Assembly: GCA_037074765.1 (NCBI GenBank)
Contig: JBAMDO010000295.1
Span: 1-53,071 of the forward strand
Length of the DNA: 53,071 bases
Source of the DNA: Mansonella perstans
Taxonomy: Eukaryota > Nematoda > Chromadorea > Rhabditida > Onchocercidae
Reading direction: 5' to 3'
The position numbers and the translations under genes were made by a program. The notes beneath the pieces were generated by a model. It did not search any database, had not been told where the DNA came from, and saw nothing but the letters and a program-made list of their open reading frames with translations. The stretch's first letter is position 1, and every line of letters starts with the position of its first letter. This document shows positions 13,318 through 25,663 of this stretch, piece after piece.

Positions 13318-13974
13318 TTTGCTCTTATTTACTGCGTATTATTAAAATGAAATGAAAAATAACCAAAGAAAAATTTTGAAACTTTGCAAAGACCTGAAAA
13401 ATAAGTACAAAAATATGCATAAAAAATGTTATTATTATTAATAGAATCGGAGATGGTGTATGAAGCAATTTGAAAACGTCAAAGCCACGTATATCAAAAA
13501 TTTATTTGAAACAGCAATACGAAGTACGCGAAATAACAGAACTTGTGGAAAAGCATAATGCAGTAAAAAATCCAATAAAGCCGATCCTATAAAAACTAAA
13601 ACAAAAAATAGGATGTTTAAAAATTTTAAACTAATCAAACACTATATCAAATTTAAATTAGCACTAGAAATGAAATATATCCCATTTTATGTAGATATAA
13701 ATTGATACAAAATCAAACTAACTCTGCAGTTCCTATGCCCATCATTGTTGCCGAGTAATAAATCAATAATTTATTTATTACAAAACTGAAAGCAAATCAA
13801 TAATTGTAAACAAGAATTGAAAATGACAAAAGAAACATCATTATGTAATTTAATTAATTATAACTGAACTATTGTAGCTTAAGCAAAAACCAGTTATTCG
13901 TTTCCCATAAAACTAAAAATAAATTTCTGCGAATGAAAAGAAATAAGAATCTTATCGAATCTATTTATTATCCA

Positions 13975-14230
13975 TACCATACTAACTCCTAACCAATATC
14001 ATATTCATAATCAATCTCACAATCTAACTCTTGACTTGTACCCATTACTTAAACATATTCTTAAAACCATAACATACCTATCCATAATTCATATCACATC
14101 TAACCTGTAATTCATTACAATACTCCCCGTAATCCACACCATATATATCCATAACCCGTACCATGGCTACCCATAACCCATACCATATCTAACCATAACT
14201 TATACCATTTCTAACACGTAACATATAAAT
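13975..14230 (+). repeat. Degenerate G-poor minisatellite (CCATAACCCATACCAT-like)
   Basis: About 250 bases are built from variants of ACCCATACCAT, CCATAAC and TCTAACC, with almost no G on the plus strand. Examples are CCATAACCCGTACCATGG followed by CCCATAACCCATACCAT near 14150-14190. The units are too diverged for a fixed period. There is no coding potential. Confidence 0.6.
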
Positions 14231-15406
14231 GTGTATGTTCCAAAGATCATCGCAATTTGACCATAAACCTCACTGTGTTTAAACCTTGATTTCTTATTTT
14301 TGCTCCGTGTATTAGAGGACAATTTTAGAATTAATTAATTAATCAAGTCTAATTGGAATTGTTTTTACTCCAAAAGATCTTACACAATTTATAATTACCT
14401 TTTAAGATGTACATTAAAACTGAAATGAACCGAAAAGAAAACAAAACAATTGGAAATAAAAATAAAAATGAAAAAATCAAAATAGGAATGGAAGGGTGAA
14501 TAGGCTATTTCGTGTTTTTAGTTCTTGTTTAGACTTTCCAATTCTCTCACTTTCCTTTTTTATAATATTCTCTTGCAATCCCTACACATATCTCTGTTTC
14601 TCTCTTTTCGCTAAATACTTCCAAATTCTTTCATTTTCCTCATTAAACTCTCTTCCAATTCCTATATGTACCTATTGCTCTCTTCTCGTTCTTCAGTATT
14701 TTTTATAAATTCGATTATGTCTAACAGTCTCATTTTTTTTTTACATCCTCAGAAACGTGTTATTTTAGCAATGCTATCACACTCTATTTCTCCTTTAAAT
14801 ACTCACTCTATCTGTCAAATCTCATCACTTTTAATCACTGAAAAGGACAATCTTCTAGCGATATTATCTCAAACATTCCGATATGTTTCCGGATAGCATA
14901 CTCGGTCAGGGCGATTTTTTTCCGAAAAGCTAAATTTCAGGATAATTGGAACTCAGTAAAGGAACATTTATTTCATTAAATGTAAATCGAATACTTTATG
15001 ACTATGTGTAGATTACATTGCTAATTGTGATCAATCATCTGGATCCGGAAATTTCGGATAAATCAAGAAAATACAATCATAATATTAGAGTTGACTTGAA
15101 ATAGTTTGTACTAATAGCCTTAATAATAACTTTAATGGATGAGATGAACGAAAATGTTATAGATAGCGCGCTTATGCCTTATTTGATAGGCAGTTCATTT
15201 TTTCAGGAAATTTTTTTAGAAAGGCATTTCAAGAATAGAAAAATGAAAATTTTACTTCCGTTTAAATGATTTCTACTTCACAAGATATTTTTAATGAAAT
15301 TTTTCAATTTAACAACATTGGAAAAATTTTCTTTTAGCTCTGCTGAAAAGAATGAGTCAATTTACAGAACAAAATGAATAAATTTATTACGATTTTAACT
15401 TTATTA

Positions 15407-15555
15407 TGATAGGAAAGAAAATTTTATTATGATATTTATTGATAGTTTTAGATTATGATAGCTATGATAGTTTTATTATGATAGAATAAAAAGTTTTATT
15501 ATGATATTTATTGACGACTTTAGATTATGATAACCTTATTATGATAACTTTAGAC
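15407..15555 (+). repeat. Imperfect ~70-bp tandem duplication (TTTATTATGATA units)
   Basis: The block TTTTATTATGATATTTATTG (from 15422) is repeated near 15494 with the same following words (A/CGACTTTAGATTATGATA). TTATTATGATA occurs several more times on either side. Confidence 0.7.
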
Positions 15556-16169
15556 TTGTTAAAAAATTTTCAATTCTATTGCATTTTCTGGTAATTTCTG
15601 GCTCTTCTAATTCTTTTGGCTATATATTCCATTGCAAAGAGTGAAAATGAAACCATGAATAATATGAATGGAATGTGCAAATTATAGGATATACAGCCAG
15701 AAATTTTAGAGTTAGTTCTAGTAAGCTTGGCTTAGAATAATTATTTAACAATGGGAAATTTTGGGGGGCCCTATCATAAACACTGATAATTATATCAGTG
15801 GAAGACAAAAAAGGAGAAGGAAGAGTGAAGAGAACTGCAGAGAGAGAGAGAGAGAGAAAGACAGAAAAGAAAAATATATAAACGAAAAAGTTTTCCAATG
15901 CCCAAAAGGCAGTAGCAGCAATTTTTTAAAATGTGCCAAATTAAAAATGGATGTGATGGATGTAACATAAAATGGAATAGTAGTAAGCGTGGATAAATTT
16001 CTTGGAGAGGGATAAGAGAGGGAAGGATACGAGAAAAAAGAGTGCTGAATTTGAGAGAGAAAGAGGAAAAAAATATTTAGAAAGTTTATTCGTTATTTTC
16101 AAAAATTTTCAATCGTTGGATTTTAAAATGTAAAGTAAAAAAAAAATGTTGCGTATGCAACCAAATCAA

Positions 16170-16550
16170 CTTAATCAATCAATTAATTAATTAATGAATA
16201 AATGGAATGAATGAATGTTGGAATGAAATTAATATCGACTAATTTAATTCAATTCATTAATTAATTAATTAATTTATTGATTAAAGATCTAAAAGAAATT
16301 AGTGTTTATAAAAAAAATCAAAAAGATGTTAACTAATTTTTAACATTTGATTAAATTAATTTATAAAAAATTGTTAAAAATCACAATATTTTAACCGATT
16401 AGTTAATAAATAAGTATTTGATTAATTAATCGGTTTGCTTAATCAAACTAACTGATCAGTTGATTGATCAAATAAAATGATTTAACTGAGTGACTAAAAT
16501 TGATTAAGTGATCGATTAAAATAATTGATCAATATAAATGAATGAAGTAT
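16170..16550. repeat. TTAATTAA/TGATCA-rich degenerate palindromic tract
   Basis: This tract is dominated by short self-complementary words (TTAATTAATTAA, CTGATCAGTTGATTGATCA, GATCGATTAA). There is no coding potential and no fixed repeat period. It is likely simple-sequence drift. Confidence 0.5.
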
Positions 16551-19500
16551 TGAAGTAAAAAAACAAAATGATGAAGAGGAAGGAATTTGAACAAATGTTT
16601 TACAAAAAAAAAAAAAAAAAAGCACACAAGGCAAATGTATTCTATTCATGAGTGAGTGTGGGAAAATACAAGTTTAAAAAAAGAAATTTGAAAAATTATA
16701 AATTTAAAATTGTCATTAAACATTTTGTATAGATATGTACGATATAACAATTCACTGAATTGGCTTTTATTTCTACCAGTTGAATGCTTATATGCATAAT
16801 GCGTTTATGAATTGTCATTCCGAAAAAAATTCGTTTGATATTTAAAAAAAAAAAAAAGAAAAAGAAAAAAAAAAACCAATGACAATGTGAAAAGGTTAAT
16901 AATGCGGAAATCTCATTTTTACACACATATCAAATGGAAATATATTCAAAACGAAAAAGCAAAAAAAAATGCCAGAAAGAAAAAAAATCCCAAAAAAAAC
17001 TCCCATTCCGATCGCAATTTCAATTCCCGATATATTTTTGCTGCAAATTTGCATTTATGCAAAAATGTTTTTATTGATTAATGAAGAAGACAAAAAAAAA
17101 GTGAAAAAACTTTTTAGCTATAATAATTGATGATAATTAAAATGTAAAATGCATGCTGTTATTTTGTATATATATTTATAGCATACAAATAATGCAAATA
17201 ATACAAGCTTTTTTTTTCTTTTTTTGCATTTTAGGGAAATATAACGATATTGGAACTGAACAGTTTGATTTATGAAACATTACTTTTCTTTTTTTTTTTT
17301 TTTTTTGAGAAATCGATAAATTTTGGAAATTGGGAAATTTTTAGTGAGAAAAAATTTCGTTGAAAGAAAATTTTAGCAAAGAAGAAAAGTTTAAGCGAAA
17401 ATTCGTTGTGATAGAAAGCAATATTCTACATGTTAATTAATTATTGATTATTTCAATTCATTTTATTTTGTAAGCGTTAATTTTTCGAAATTATCGTTAA
17501 AGATTTTTGCAGTATTCTTATCTGATACTCACTATTGCTAGTGTCATTTAAGTACTAATCAATATTGTCATATCTTATTAGATGTTTTCAGTGAAGATAA
17601 GGTAAAAAAAGTTGAAGCAATATAAGGCATATTTTATGCTTTATATTATATAAGGTATTAAGTAATATTAGATAAAGTAACATATTTTATAAAGTAAATA
17701 TAACGTAATGCTCTTTGCTGTCTTTTGTTTATTTTGATGTTTTTTATTTTTTTTAAATTTGATAAACACATAAACTAACTTCCATCATTTCTTTTTTTTG
17801 TAATAATTTTCTTTTTTCTTTGATTAAAAGTTTCAAATTTAACTTTTGATAATTTTCAAAATTCGAAAACAAAAAAAAAGTATTAAATCGATGAAAGAAA
17901 GTAAAGAACATTTGTCAATGATTTTTAATTATAACAAAAACCTTTTTTGCCTTTCCATTTTTATTTCCGGAAAAGTAAACAGTTTGCAAAGAATGAATGA
18001 AAGCTTTTCCAAAAAAAAAAAAAAAAAAAACAATTAACACTTTTTTTTTTTAAATTGTTGCAAAATGATACGGTATATTTGTTTTCGCAACTTTTTCTCT
18101 CTCACATTTCATTTTAAAAAATTTCAATTTTTTTTCCCTTTTTCAACATTTAACAATAAAATAAGAAAATTAAAAAAAAATTTCATTCACAGCTCCTAGA
18201 AATTTTTTCTTATATCCATTTGATGGTCACATAATGTCTGTGCTTAATCTTTAATTGCTAACTAATTAATTAAATTTACGTCATATTGTTCATTTGTCCA
18301 GATTTTTAGAATTACAATCAAATAAAACATATGAAATGGTTATTTTAGAATTTTTCAAAAGTTAATTTTTTTTTTCGAAAATGAAATGAATGGGAATATT
18401 AAAAGCTTATATATCAACGATATGTTTACCGTATGCTTAAGTAATTTTAGGTTTCTGTAGGAAGAAAATTGAAATTGACAGATTAGATGAAAGCTTATAA
18501 GCAATACTATTATTCCACATATTTTATTTGATTTATTTCAATAAAATGCAAAAAGAGAGAAAGAGAGAAAAGCTCTCTGAACAATGATTCTTCTTAACAA
18601 ATAAGGAATGACTTTATTTTATCTTATATCAAATATTAATAATGCAAATTGATGAAAATGGAAATAATAATACTATGCAAATAAGAAAATTGAATTTCTT
18701 TTTTTAGATAGGATTTTTTTTTTTTTTTGGCCGCAAGGAAGGGAAAAATTCAAGAAATCCTAAAAATAAATGGTATTATATAGAATGTTGTTGTGCATTA
18801 TTGATTAACAATGATAATGTAAATGATAATAATGATTTAGGATTTATGATGATTAATCGTTGAAATAATAAAAATATTGCCAATAAAATGATGAATTTCA
18901 AAAGATTAGGTTAATTTAGATTCCGATAATGATATTTGGATATATAATTTTCACGGGCATTATTTATGTGATAATATAAACAATGACGTACGTTTACGTG
19001 TGTTTTTTAGTTAGTATGTGTTATATTATTATTAGCATGAAATGAGTAATAGCATTTATGACTATTAATTAACTATTGATGCATGATAACTCTAAACTAC
19101 TTTAATGGTGTTTTTTGTTATCAGTAGAATAATTAAACATTGTTGTCAGAATACTACTATCATGAAAGTATTACTATCATGAATATACAGCATTAGGATC
19201 ATTACTGTAACTGATAAACAAAGCTTTGTAACATTTTGCAATTAACAATAATGCATGTTATGGAAAATAATAATGGTTGAGGCGACAGTTATTTTTTTCA
19301 ACTGAAATAAGTAGATAAATGGACAAATGTTTAGCTTGGCTAAAAGTTGAAGGATTGAATTCCAGAAAGAACATTGGGACAAGCTTAGCTGACTGTTAGC
19401 TTACATCCTATTAACCATTGCTGTTTAGATATAGGACAACAAGTGTAAGGAGCAGGCAAAGTTCGATAAGCGTTTCAAATAAAGACATCTACTGGGCCAT

Positions 19501-19639
19501 AAAAGAAATTGGCCAAGTGGAAAAAGAATAGACCGAATGAGTGTTTGAGGCGCATGAAAACTGATTGCTGGATTGACAAATGAATATTTCACTTGGTTTC
19601 ATCACTGATAGATGCATGAAAAGAAAAATCAATGATTAG

Positions 19640-19990
19640 GCCCTTGTCTCTCATCCATTTTCTAGTTAGGCCTTCTAAAGTTTTCCTTTCTATCCATTTC
19701 TCAGTGTTTGGCTTGCGTTCTCTTGCCTAATCAATTTCTAACCCCGCTTTTTTTCCTTTTTTTTTCCATCTTCCGAATTGGGACCGTGTTTCTTTCATCT
19801 TCTTTTCTAAGTGCCTATGTTTTTCTTTTCATAGATTCCCCATGTAAGCCTATAATTTCCCTCTTAGCCAACTTAAAGAGGGAAAATAGAAGATGCATTT
19901 CTCTTACGGATCTTCTAATCGAGTGGGAGTGTGTTTTTCCTCTCATCCATCTTCCTGCATTCTTCCTTCAATCCATCTTCTAGTTAGACC
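19640..19990 (+). repeat. Degenerate repeat with CTCATCCATYTTCTAGTTAG units
   Basis: CTCATCCATTTTCTAGTTAG near 19650 recurs in diverged form near 19955-19985 (AATCCATCTTCTAGTTAGAC), with TATCCATTTCTCAG and CTCATCCATCTTCC between them. This could be a remnant of a tandem array or a decayed mobile element. Confidence 0.45.
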
Positions 19991-20644
19991 TGGACCAAAT
20001 ATTTTTAACATAAAAGCCTAAGCTTTTATATCAAGCACAACTTATTGGTTTTTTCTAAGCTTATTCATTTCGAATTTTTCATGCAATTACACAAAAATAA
20101 GAAAGCAAATTTTCTTGCGCAATATATGTAACACGTCAACTATACATAATAGACAATACACGTAACACGAGATTAAATATCAATTTCAGTAAACAATCAT
20201 AATGTCGTCAAATATTATACAATTATCATTGTATTCAGCATGAATACCGCAATGAAACGATAAAAAGTTACCTTCCGTGAAATAAACATTTCTTAAATAA
20301 ACAATAAAATAAACAAAACTCGAGAATCTTTCAAAATGGTCGACAGAGAGAGAGAGAGATTCTAGAAAAATAATACATAAGAAGGCATTTTATAACAATT
20401 AAATGAAACTAATTTTTATATTTAATTTACTTATTATTCCATTACATTTGCTTACTTCATATATAATTAAGTTAATTAATGTTTCGTGAATTGAATTGCT
20501 AAAATTTACGAATTTTTCAAAATATCAAATTAAACTATGTTATAGAATAGAAGTAGGAGAGAAAAAAAGGAATGAAAGTTGATGAAAAATTTTTTGAATT
20601 CTTTTGAAAGCTTAAGAAAGTTAAGGAAAGAAATAAAATGAATG

Positions 20645-20672
20645 GATGAATGAATGAATGAATGAATGAATT
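20645..20672 (+). repeat. (GAAT)n tetranucleotide microsatellite
   Basis: About seven copies of the GAAT/TGAA tetranucleotide. Confidence 0.85.
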
Positions 20673-21334
20673 GACAAACTACTTAATCTTTGACTCATGA
20701 AGTTTGTTTTCTTTATTCAGCCCAGTGTTTGTATTTCTTATTCTTAATCCTACTCCATGACAATTATACTTGTCCTGTTGTGCCATTGCACTTAAGCAAT
20801 CGCGCCTACTAAAAGCATATGCAGTAATAATGGGATTCTTGTTTAAATTTTTTTTAGCTCATATTTTGCCAAAGATCTTTGGCTGGAACAAGTTAATGCT
20901 ATCGATAACTTGCAGACAATTTTTAATCATTTCACAAATTCAAAAGTTAGCGATTTAATTTTGTCTAATGTTCCTTATCAATAGTTTCTTGGCTTACTAA
21001 TAAGGACAAATTTCATTATCGCTTCTATTAGCCATGTTTCTGTTAAGGCTAGTTACTGTTGAGATAGTAATTGATGAGGAGAAGGAATGGGAAACAATAA
21101 GATGCGAGCGAAATAGACATAATTAGCATTTGTCAATTAGTGATTAATTAGGAGAATTATTAATTAATTGTTATTAATAAATGACAGGTGGAAGGGAATG
21201 TTCGATAAATAAATTCTTAACAGCAACAAATCAATTATTGGTTGACAAACAAATGACGTATTTTTAAGCAAACAAATTGCATTCCATCATATTGGTAAGA
21301 TGTTCATTGAACAAGATAAGGAAGTATAAGAAGA

Positions 21335-21550
21335 AATCGTTCCAATGCTATTCCGAATCCAGAAAAAAACGATTCTGTTCGAATTCTGAAAAAAAAAACG
21401 AAAAAATTCGTCAGAAAATCCTTGCTCCGAATGAAAAAATTTGTCAAAAACTACCTGTTTCGAATCCGGAAAAGAACGGAAACGTTTCTCAAAAACTTTT
21501 TGTTTCAACTCAGAAAAAAACAGGAAAAATCTTCAGAAACGTTCCGACAA
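21335..21550 (+). repeat. Degenerate ~45-bp minisatellite with a preserved open frame
   Basis: Four or five imperfect units of the type TTCGAATYCRGAAAAAAACG..TTCGTCAGAAAA lie in tandem. Read in one plus-strand frame from 21277, they give repeating peptides such as ILAPNEKICQKL, PVSNPEKNGNVSQKL and FVSTQKKTGKIF, with a 12-15 residue period. Low complexity and absence of splice or family evidence make a gene unlikely, although the frame has stayed open for 94 codons. Confidence 0.55.
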
Positions 21551-21837
21551 TAATAATTTAAAAAAAAAGAAAATAATGAATAGTAATTTTTCAAAGGAAA
21601 TGATGATGAATGAATAATAATAAACATCATCAAATCGCGATGATTACTATCACCAAATCGATGGAATGTGGAACCGCGGATTCGCGGACCACAAGTGATC
21701 TAGAAAACTAAAATATGGTCCATGGGGATAGACGAAACGGTCAATGGAAAATAGATGGAAATTGTTTTACCTTTCATTCCTTTTTTTTTCAATGTTTAAG
21801 CATTTTGATTAAAATTTCATTCCGAATTAATTTCCTA

Positions 21838-22012
21838 ATTTTGGACATTGTTGTAATTTCTAATGAAAGCAAAAAAAGACCTCCATAGGTCAAATTTCTA
21901 ATGAAACGGTCAGCAGGTCCTATTTTTGAACAGTGTTATAATTTCTGATGGAATGGTCAGTAAGGTCAAAAAGATCTCCACAGAATGAATGGTCAGAGGT
22001 CAAGGAAAAATG
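21838..22012 (+). repeat. Two-copy degenerate direct repeat, ~93 bp
   Basis: TTTTGGACATTGTTGTAATT near 21839 and TTTTGAACAGTGTTATAATT near 21932 begin two similar blocks. Both continue with TCTRATGRAA and later words such as GGTCAAAAAGATCTCC or AAAAAAAGACCTCC, plus repeated AATGGTCAG. Confidence 0.55.
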
Positions 22013-23217
22013 GTTGGAACTTCAAAAGAATTGAAGTGAGAATTTTTTTATGAAAGAATTACAATTTAGGGATTATTTCAATTTTAAATGTGCTATCAAA
22101 AATTGATAAAATTGTTTAAAATTTTTAGCTGTGAGAAAATCACAAAGACTAAATTGCTTCATGGAAAAATTCATTAGGAAAATTTTTAAAATCAAAGAAT
22201 AATTACACAACAAGCTTTTTTTTCATCTCTTTTCCTTTCTCTTCCTCGCTCTCTCTCTCTCTTTCTCTTCTTTGTTTGCTCTCATTTACTTTCTAAAAAA
22301 AATTGAAAATTTATTTTAAATGTTAGAAATTTTGAGACATTTCCGCAATGCTTTCCATAATTTCATAATTTAATTTAACAAGTATAAATTTTTCTTTTTT
22401 AAAATTACGCAACAGTTAATTAACTACTAATAATATTAATAATTAATTGGATCATGAAAGTTTGCCTCTTTGATTTTTCATTTCTTAACAAACAGGATAT
22501 AAAAAATTAGGAAAAATTGATGGCATTTATAAAATAATTGTATCTTTTCTATTTCCGTATCAATTTCTATCTTTTTCCAAAGAGAAAGGGAAAGAAAGAA
22601 ATGAACAGAGAAGTAGAGAAATGGAAAAAAGGAAAAAAGACAGATTTTTGAAGAAAGGAATTGAATGGAAAAAATGAGAAATTAATTAATTATCATTGTG
22701 GGAAATATTTCTATTACTAATAATGATTTAAAACAAATGTATACAGTAATTCATTTCTGATACACATTAATATGTAATGAAATTAATTAGTAGATAAAAA
22801 TCTGTAATGAAAAATGATATTAAGGATAGTTTAGTTGAATTAATTCATATATATATATATATTTATATTTATATGTCAAAGTTGAAATAGGAAATTGGAA
22901 TTAAATGGAAAGGGAAAGAGGTAGAGAGAGAGAGGGAGAGAGAGAGAGAGAGATGGTTCAATTATTGCTATTGCTATTTTATTCATGATCCTACTGTATC
23001 ATTCATTATCCAGGTATGACAATGATAATGAAAATTGTAGTGGCATTTTTTGTGACGTAAGGAAATTGAGAGCCATGGCGTCAATTTGTGAAATAAATGA
23101 GAAGAATTTTGAAAGTGAAAATTTTGAACTATAAACTATAGCTTAAAACAGATGTCATGGATGATTGGAAAGTTGAATGACTGGAAAGTTTTGTACATAT
23201 GGAGGGAACAGTGGGAA

Positions 23218-23312
23218 AAGCAGGTCGATAACAAAGTCGAGAGCGGGTCGATGACAAGGTCGAGAGTGGGTAATAATAAGATTGAGAGGTAAGAAAAGGT
23301 TGAGAGTAATGT
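23218..23312 (+). repeat. Short minisatellite (GGTCGATGACAAGGTCGAGAG units)
   Basis: Three to four units with a period of about 22-26 bases: CAGGTCGATAACAAAGTCGA, GGGTCGATGACAAGGTCGAG, then more diverged AATAATAAGATTGAGAGG and AAAAGGTTGAGAG. Confidence 0.6.
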
Positions 23313-23394
23313 ATACGTCGGGAGAATTTTGAGTGTAACACAATCATTATTGTTAAATTTGAAATTAAATAAATCAACAACACCATTCAAAAAA

Positions 23395-23525
23395 ACCGAT
23401 CAATCAATCAAACAACCAATCAACCAAACAACGAACTAACAAACAAATCAACTAATCAACTAATCAACCGATCAACCGATCAACCAAACAATCGACCAAT
23501 AATCAACCAACCAACTGACAGATCG
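23395..23525 (+). repeat. CAATCAAC-type degenerate tandem repeat, almost G-free
   Basis: Variants of ATCAACC, AATCAACTAATCAAC and CCGATCAACCGATCAACC run in tandem for about 130 bases. Only a few G residues occur on the plus strand. There is no fixed long period. Confidence 0.7.
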
Positions 23526-24467
23526 TCGTATATATTGTGATATGTGTAAATGATGTGTTAACATCATTTAGTACAGATGTGATTCATTGATAAATTCTTG
23601 GACACTCTTGGTCAATATTAAAATTTTTACTTGAAATGGAAATAAATTGAAATTATTGATTAGGTTACGCTTGATATTTATTGACAATTTTAGAACTTTT
23701 GAAAATTTTTAATTATTTCAGCCAAAAATACAAATGAAAACAAGAGAGAGGGGGAAAAGAAAAAGTACACATCTCTTCTTCCTTTCTGACAATAATTGAA
23801 TCCAATACACCGTGATGTAACTTTCCGGATATAATTTAATAAATTTTGCCAGATAATAAATAAATTAAACTGTTCATTATTTGAAACACGTATTAAACTG
23901 CATTCATGTTTGTATTACTTTTTCTTTTTCATCGTATCACTTAATTTGTATTGCTTAATTTTACTATTTGTACTATATTAATTTTAATTAATTAATTAAA
24001 CAAGCGATGAAAAAAAATTTTTAGAAATTTGTGTAAGATTTCAGCAGCGTGAAAAGTAAAACTGGGCATTGACGATTGACTGATCATTTAATTAATTTAT
24101 TAGTACGATGAATTTGTAGAGTATTTTATGTGGATTATTTGGCGAAAAACTTTTGCTTCCTGTAATTTACTAATAGTCTAAAGAAAACATGCTGATGAAT
24201 TTGTGAAGCATTTGAAGCGTTGAATTTTTTCAGGAATGAATCTCACAGGTTTATCTGCAAAGTGTAGCCGGATTGCTATCCAACAATCCAATTACAGCAA
24301 TTGTTAGCATTTTTTTTTTATCCAGAATTATCCAATCCATGTAGACAATCTTCACATCCATTTTAACCTTTATTTATTTATTATCATTAACCGAGAAAAA
24401 AAAACCGTTGGGAATGCAATCTAAAATGATTGATTATATAGATTTTGCAAGCCGGAAAAAATACACT

Positions 24468-24472
24468 GGTCT
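24468..24472 (+). repeat. Left 5-bp target-site duplication (GGTCT)
   Basis: GGTCT abuts the terminal TGTCGCG. The same five bases in the same orientation follow the right terminus CGCGACA at 30992-30996. Five bp is a typical LTR-element duplication length. Because it is direct and not inverted, it marks insertion of the whole unit and not a later inverted duplication that included flanks. Confidence 0.8.
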
Positions 24473-24614
24473 TGTCGCGAAAATCGCGAAAATTAAAATA
24501 AATTTTATCCAAATTAAAAGGGAATATTTTCCATGATTCATCAATTATCTCATTTTTCATTTGTTTAATTTACATTCATTATGATCTTTGGTCCATTGTA
24601 GTAATCACCTCATC

Positions 24615-25323
24615 TGTCGTGAATTTTCTTCTGAGAGGTCAACTGTTAGCCAATATTCTCCAATGGTTTGATCACGGATTGTTGTGTTGGGTTGAATTGA
24701 TTGTGTTTTGGATTAGGTTTGTGTGATTGGAGTGAGTTGCGAAAACACCTCAAACTTGGGTTTTATTAGAATAATTGGATAACGCGAGCATAATGTAACA
24801 ATTACATGCAACGCGTATTTAATGGTAACATTAATATGATAAAAATGGTAATGATGAGGAGAACAGAACCAGTAGCCATTGATGTGAGTAAATTCCAAAA
24901 ATGGTCTTTGTGGAATGATTGATAGTTTAAATAGTAATAAATGAGTATTGTAGGCGGAGAAAAGCTAGTCTTAATGAGCTCAGTTACAAGAAACTAAACA
25001 TCATAAAAAATGAAATCCTTTGTAAAGACAAGCTTGATTGAAAAGGTACAATACATTGCATGTAAGCATAATCATCAAACAAAGGATTTTATGACACAGT
25101 TACACAATGGCTTTGTTTAATAAGATGTTAATTGCAGCTACATCTTTGTTAGTTTATGGTAGGAAAGAGTTTTGACAGCTTATAATTGGATATGAGGTTA
25201 GACTACAACAAAGAGATAGGAGATAAATCTAAACATTACGAAATTAATTAGATGGCTCGTAAAAGACATTAATACAATTAGATTTAAACCTATTGGAATT
25301 TTCCCGTTATGAATTTCGCGACA
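24615..25323 (-). mobile_element. Solo LTR (709 bp) inserted in the outer LTR, with TCATC duplication
   Basis: The plus strand starts TGTCGTGAATTTTC and ends GAATTTCGCGACA, flanked on both sides by TCATC (24610-24614 and 25324-25328). Its left part resembles the U5 end of LTR A in the minus orientation (GAGAGGTCAACTGTTAGCCA and the CCAAGTTTGAG segment). It therefore belongs to a related family and is oriented minus. It has no internal coding region, consistent with LTR-LTR recombination. The right-arm LTR lacks it, so it arrived after the composite, or arrived in only one arm. Confidence 0.8.
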
Positions 25324-25508
25324 TCATCTTCTCCCCCATATATAAACTGTCAATCTTCCACAAGCACCATTAAATGCTTTCATCATCTCCAGCCTGGTTG
25401 GCATCAACCCAACACCCCCTTTTATTGTATTAACTTTTTCTTATTCGATTTGCCTCGCGTTTTTCGTGTTATCATTATAATTCGCGTTAGTTAATGGTTT
25501 TTAATAAA

Positions 25509-25530
25509 GGTTTAATTAACCAAGTTTGAG
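25509..25530 (+). promoter_or_regulatory. SL1-like sequence in left outer LTR (21/22 match)
   Basis: GGTTTAATTAACCAAGTTTG plus AG differs from nematode SL1 at one base (A for C at position 11). It sits directly after AATAAA (25503-25508) and is followed by GT. The right-arm copy is at 30587-30608 on the minus strand. Confidence 0.8.
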
Positions 25531-25663
25531 GTGTTCCCGCAATCACACAAATTTAATCCAAACCACAATCAATTCAACCCAACACAACAATCCCTGATCA
25601 AAACGTTGGGAAATATTGGCTAACAGTTGACCTCTCATACAAACTTTCCCAACAGAAATTTTT

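Larger units (their letters stand above)
13318..24472. other. 11-kb gene-free region upstream of unc-11
   Basis: I find no exon with recognisable protein similarity and no RNA gene here. The unc-11 promoter and 5' UTR should lie just above 13317; a weak acceptor-like TACGCAG ends at 13332, 14 bases before the ATG. The rest is AT-rich with poly(A)/poly(T) runs (16604-16621, 17288-17306, 18011-18030), GA or CT runs (15839-15857, 20343-20360, 22250-22265, 22923-22952) and several degenerate minisatellites listed separately. The stretch 19300-19990 has higher sequence complexity with internal repeats and may be a decayed mobile element. Confidence 0.55.
24473..25654 (+). mobile_element. Outer LTR (family A), left copy, plus orientation, interrupted by a solo LTR
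   Basis: It begins TGTCGCGAAAA and ends TTTCCCAACA, directly before a short spacer and the primer-binding site at 25664. Its sequence is interrupted by an unrelated-length LTR insertion (24615-25323). It retains a TATA box (CCATATATAAACTG near 25338), AATAAA at 25503-25508 and an SL1-like match at 25509-25530. Confidence 0.8.

Noticed and set aside
13975..14230. CRISPR-like array
   Set aside because: The repeats are irregular and diverged with no constant spacer length, in a eukaryotic genome.
19708..19983. 91-codon plus-strand frame
   Set aside because: It is a Phe/Leu/Ser-rich translation of pyrimidine-rich degenerate repeats, with no splice or family evidence.
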